Positions 60,691-64,000 of a DNA stretch of 64,000 bases are shown one piece after another; positions within the stretch are counted from its first letter, which is position 1, and every line of letters begins with the position of its first letter. Below the pieces are notes generated by a model. It searched no databases and was not told where the DNA came from. It saw only the letters and a program-made list of their open reading frames with translations. Both the position numbers and the translations under genes were made by a program. The stretch is from Candidatus Gastranaerophilales bacterium (lineage in GTDB: Bacteria; Cyanobacteriota; Vampirovibrionia; Gastranaerophilales; Gastranaerophilaceae), in NCBI GenBank assembly GCA_947625305.1, contig CANQNW010000006.1, positions 1-64,000 of the forward strand. Reading direction: 5' to 3'.

Positions 60691-61980
60691 TTAATATATC
60701 ATAAAATACAATAAAGATAAGACAGCAAGCAGCCATAAAGTTATGTTTGTCTTATTTTTTTGTCCGCATATAAGTTTTATAAACGGGTAAATTGCAAATC
60801 CTGCAATAATACCTGAACCTATGTTATAAGTAAAAATCATTACACATATAGTAAATATTGCAGGTGCAAATTCCGTAATATCTTTAAAATCAAGTTTTGT
60901 TATAACTGAAGTCATTAAAATACCTACATATAAAAGAGCAGGTGCATAAGCACATGGCGGAATGATTGATATTAAAGGAGCCAAAAATATCCCAGCTAAA
61001 AATAAAAATCCTACGGTTACTGCGGTTAAACCTGTTCTCCCGCCGGCACTTATTCCTGTCATGGAATCAATATATGCACCGGGGGTTGTTGTACCGAATA
61101 ACGGGGCTAGTATTACCATTAAAGAGTCAACAATCATAGGTTTTTTTAATTCTTTTGCATCACTGTTATGATTTTCATTTTTATAATTCAGTGCAATTAA
61201 TGCTCCCGAGGTATCTATATTAACCATTAAGAAAATAACAAATAATAAGGGGAGAAAACTTTTATTGAAAAGTATTGAAAAATCTAATTGAAACAGAGAA
61301 GTAGTTATATTATGAGGCAGTGAAAATATTTTTAAAGGCAGGTGTGTTTCCCCGATTAATATCGCTGATATTGTCGTTATAACAACTGTTATTAAAATTG
61401 CGGATTTTAAACCTTTATTAACAAGTTTTATAAGGAGCATAAAACTAAAAATCCCCAGTATTACAGGCATGGAAGTTAAATCTCCGATTTCAAGAGGAGT
61501 TGAATTTGTTGTAAATTTTACAATCCCCATATCCTTTAGTGCAATAAAAATAAAGAATAATCCAAGTCCTGTGCAAAATGATATTTTAATTGTTTCGGGA
61601 ATTTGGTTAATAATATAAGTTCTAAGATTAAAAACGGTCATAAGGAATAACAGCAAACCGCATATTAAAATAGCCGTAAAACATATATTAATGGAAAATT
61701 TCGGGGCAATAACATATGCAAGGAATGCGGTTTCTCCTAAAAACGGGGCAACGGCATACGGCTTATTCGCAAATAATCCCATAAATATACTTCCGATAAA
61801 TACGAGAATTGCAGTAATTGTTAAGGTTGTTTCAAAATTTAATCCTGTAGCGGAAAGTATTTTGGGGCTTAATACAAATAAATAGGACATTGTAAAAAAT
61901 GTGGTAAGTCCTGCAGTTAATTCTGTTTTAATATTTGTATTATTTTCTTTTAATTTGAATATTTTTTCAATTAATTCCAT
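60691..61980 (-). CDS. NCS2/AzgA-like purine permease
   Basis: A 429-aa polytopic transporter of the guanine/hypoxanthine (AzgA/PbuG) branch of NCS2. Signatures: TAGLTTFFTMSYLFVLSPKIL near the N-terminus, FANKPYAVAPFLGETAFLAY in the substrate-binding TM3 region, FCTGLGLFFIFIALKDMGIV, and TTTPGAYIDSMTGISAGGRTGLTAV in TM10. It likely imports guanine, hypoxanthine or adenine by proton symport. Its ATG overlaps the stop of the solute-binding protein gene upstream (TAATG). Confidence 0.9.
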   Translation of the reverse strand: MELIEKIFKLKENNTNIKTELTAGLTTFFTMSYLFVLSPKILSATGLNFETTLTITAILVFIGSIFMGLFANKPYAVAPFLGETAFLAYVIAPKFSINICFTAILICGLLLFLMTVFNLRTYIINQIPETIKISFCTGLGLFFIFIALKDMGIVKFTTNSTPLEIGDLTSMPVILGIFSFMLLIKLVNKGLKSAILITVVITTISAILIGETHLPLKIFSLPHNITTSLFQLDFSILFNKSFLPLLFVIFLMVNIDTSGALIALNYKNENHNSDAKELKKPMIVDSLMVILAPLFGTTTPGAYIDSMTGISAGGRTGLTAVTVGFLFLAGIFLAPLISIIPPCAYAPALLYVGILMTSVITKLDFKDITEFAPAIFTICVMIFTYNIGSGIIAGFAIYPFIKLICGQKNKTNITLWLLAVLSLLYFMIY

Positions 61981-63197
61981 TATAGTAAGCTTTCAAGTTT
62001 TTTTACGGTATTATCATCAAAAGCTGTTTGTGCATTAACAGTGCCGTTTATTATGCTTTGTGATTTTTCTTTTAGTATATCATTAATTGATTCGTAATTT
62101 TTATTTACTGGGGTCGGTTTTGAATTTTTTATTGATGTTAAGAATATTTTTGAGTTATGTGGTTTTTCTTTTTGTTCTTTATAAATGTACTTTTCAGCGC
62201 AGTGCCTGTCGGCGGGAATAATTAATCCGCTTTGAGTAAGTTTTTCTATAGATTTTTCGGAAGAAATGTATTTTATAAATTTTATTGCATTTTCTTTATT
62301 TTTTGAATTTTTAGCTAATGCCCAGCCTGATGAATCAATATAAATTTTATTTTCTCCGCTTGAGGGGAATTCAATTATATCCCAATCAAAGTTGGCGGTT
62401 TCACGAAATTTAGGAACCATCCATCTTCCGCCTATATACATGGCAAGTTTATTATTTATGAACATTTGCGCTGTTGTCATACTGCCGATTTGTGCTTTTG
62501 TCGGTGATATGTGATATTTATTTGAAAAATCAGCATACAGGTTAAGCGCTTCAATACTTTTTGGATTATTTATTATGATACTTTTTTCATCATCAGATAT
62601 TGCGCCTCCGCCGTTAGATGCTAAGAAATTAAGCCAAAATAATGAATCTTCTTCGGTATTTATTCCGTAAGATTTTTTTGTTGTAAGCTTTTGGGCGAGT
62701 TCTTTAATCTCATATATACTTGAAAGATGAATTTTAGGGTTAATGCCTTCCTTCTTAAATAAATCTTTATTAATAAATATAACTAAATTAGAAATATCTC
62801 TTGGGATTGCATATAATTTTCCGTCATCTTCAAAACACTTTAATGCTTCTTTATAATATGATTTTTCATTGTCTTTAAAGTATGGTGTTAAATCTTCAAG
62901 CAAATTAGCTTTAATATACATTTTTATAAAATGATTGTTTAAAAAAATTACATCGGGCTCCAGATTTGAAGCAAATAATAAGTGTATTTTTTGAAAATAA
63001 TTTTGAGGTATATGAATAAAATCAACTTTTATGTTTGTTTCATTTTCAAAATCGTTGATAATTTCTTTGATAATTTTGGTTTCACTTTGAGAACCCCACG
63101 ATGAAAATTTAACAGAATTATTTTCGGTATTGTCAAATCTGCTGATAATACCGATAAGAACCACCAAAACCCCAAGTAGTATAATAATTTTTTTCAT
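61980..63197 (-). CDS. Extracellular solute-binding protein, family 1 (sugar-type)
   Basis: A 405-aa ABC-type binding protein. The N-terminal hydrophobic segment (IIILLGVLVVLIGIIS) is a signal peptide or anchor; there is no lipobox Cys, unlike most relatives. The cluster D fold shows VKFSSWGSQSETKIIKEIIN, INVDFIHIP-like IKVDFIHIPQNY, PDVIFLNNHFIKMY, LEDLTPYF, YAIPRDISNLVIFINKDLFK and MYIGGRWMVPKF. A sugar or similar solute is likely. Its ABC permease is not in the window, but may lie beyond the right edge. Coupled at both ends with neighbouring genes. Confidence 0.9.
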   Translation of the reverse strand: MKKIIILLGVLVVLIGIISRFDNTENNSVKFSSWGSQSETKIIKEIINDFENETNIKVDFIHIPQNYFQKIHLLFASNLEPDVIFLNNHFIKMYIKANLLEDLTPYFKDNEKSYYKEALKCFEDDGKLYAIPRDISNLVIFINKDLFKKEGINPKIHLSSIYEIKELAQKLTTKKSYGINTEEDSLFWLNFLASNGGGAISDDEKSIIINNPKSIEALNLYADFSNKYHISPTKAQIGSMTTAQMFINNKLAMYIGGRWMVPKFRETANFDWDIIEFPSSGENKIYIDSSGWALAKNSKNKENAIKFIKYISSEKSIEKLTQSGLIIPADRHCAEKYIYKEQKEKPHNSKIFLTSIKNSKPTPVNKNYESINDILKEKSQSIINGTVNAQTAFDDNTVKKLESLL

Positions 63198-63199
63198 TA

Positions 63200-64000
63200 C
63201 TATATTTTAGCCAGTTCCTTCATTGAAGAATCTGAAATTTCTATCATTGCTTTATAATCATCAAGGCGGACTATGTAAATTTCATTTTTTCCGCTGTTAT
63301 CATAATACCTTGCCTGCAGATTAATCTGCGATAAATCTTTAAATGTTTCAAGCGGAAAAATATTTTTATTAACAAAACCGAATAATTTAAAAGAATTATC
63401 TTCGGAAATCAAATAGAAACCTTTATTTGGAGTTAGTTTTAAAATTGAAAGAATATCGGATTTATCTGATTCTTTTTCTTCTTTTATTTCGTGAGGAGGC
63501 GGTAATACATCGTCAACCAGAGGCATGGATAATTCCGATTCCTCAATATGTTCTGTTTTGGTTATCGGATTTGTATGTTTTAGTTTTACTACATTAGATG
63601 TATCATTTAATAAATTTGAGGTTTGATTTAAACTGCTTTTTATTTCGTATGATTTATTATTTAATTTGGCAATTGATTCAATATTAAAACAGCCGAAACT
63701 GTTTTTTTCTGATTCTGATAACGAATTTTTTATGATATTTCTCGGAATAATTGCTCTTTTATAGTTTTTTGTATCTTGTGGAGCAGACGGGATTTTATAT
63801 GCGGAATCAAAATTGACTGGGAACGATGTGTAACTGTTTGTTTCTGTATTATTAAAGAAACCTTTTAACAAACGGAATAACATAAAGCAAATGCCTGCTA
63901 ATATAAGCAGTACTATAAAAGTATAAATACTGATATTTTTTAATGCGATTATAAAAGGATGATAATCAGAATTTAGACCTGATGTAAGTTTAATCTTGTA
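63200..64000 (-). CDS. Membrane-anchored protein cut by the window edge, unknown
   Basis: An ATG at 63883 gives 227 aa, but the same frame stays open for all 39 codons upstream to the window edge and encodes a membrane helix (ISIYTFIVLLILAGICFMLF). The gene therefore probably starts outside the window. After the helix comes a long polar linker (about 150 aa, Ser/Asn/Lys-rich with PPPHEIKEEKESDKSD), then a small domain (LKLTPNKGFYLISEDNSFKL, YDNSGKNEIYIVRLDDYKAM). This is a single-pass protein with a soluble C-terminus, co-directional with the binding protein and permease. Function unknown. Confidence 0.7.
   Translation of the reverse strand, partial: YKIKLTSGLNSDYHPFIIALKNISIYTFIVLLILAGICFMLFRLLKGFFNNTETNSYTSFPVNFDSAYKIPSAPQDTKNYKRAIIPRNIIKNSLSESEKNSFGCFNIESIAKLNNKSYEIKSSLNQTSNLLNDTSNVVKLKHTNPITKTEHIEESELSMPLVDDVLPPPHEIKEEKESDKSDILSILKLTPNKGFYLISEDNSFKLFGFVNKNIFPLETFKDLSQINLQARYYDNSGKNEIYIVRLDDYKAMIEISDSSMKELAKI

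Overview
The window reads as a low-G+C, AT-rich bacterial chromosome with an outer membrane (lpxI and lpxB for lipid A). The combination of lipid A genes, orphan secreted proteins with short Asn/Ser-rich leaders, HD-GYP proteins, an archaeal-type three-part glutamate synthase and small coiled-coil lineage proteins suggests a gut Candidatus Gastranaerophilales (Melainabacteria / Vampirovibrionia, the non-photosynthetic sister group of Cyanobacteria). That placement is inference from gene content and style; no rRNA gene is present. No tRNA, rRNA, CRISPR array or insertion sequence was seen.

Left part (1-33713) is mostly housekeeping. A minus-strand run contains a PpiC-type isomerase, an M24 aminopeptidase, a SpoU-type RNA methyltransferase, a 41-aa ORF, argS and the start of accD. 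Then come two polytopic GT-C-like membrane proteins around a phosphoribosyltransferase-like protein and miaB, an oligopeptide-binding lipoprotein overlapping a DegT-like aminotransferase, a BadF/HgdC-type ATPase, an asparaginase II, and a degenerate HerA-like protein with an acidic linker and a CarD-like C-terminus. A proline-rich HEAT protein and a small sigma factor are followed by a phosphate/lipid A operon (DUF47, Pit, TSCPD, lpxI, lpxB). Two HD-GYP regulators, a family 2 glycosyltransferase and dnaE close this part.

The accessory region (about 34000-49300) is the most unusual. It holds an ADP-ribosylglycohydrolase, a small membrane-associated protein, a 2564-aa multi-segment giant protein, a 142-aa protein, and a protein with a HopA1-effector-like domain. 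The glycohydrolase and the HopA1-like protein share nearly the same N-terminal leader (motif PDTTxLNNSPLGxYNR at residues 36-37), as if both were sorted or bound by the same machinery. After mtaB comes a 768-aa protein with helical repeats and an HEIGH zinc-protease site. I regard this set as a candidate undescribed secreted-effector or inter-organism interaction locus.

Right part (49500-64000) has an orphan U32-like protein, the three-gene glutamate synthase operon behind a perfect 23-nt palindrome, and two EF-hand proteins (one with a LysM-like segment, one with an annexin-like segment). A GT-C-like membrane protein, a secreted protein, and a minus-strand operon follow; the operon encodes a membrane-anchored protein cut by the window edge, a family 1 solute-binding protein and an AzgA-like purine permease.
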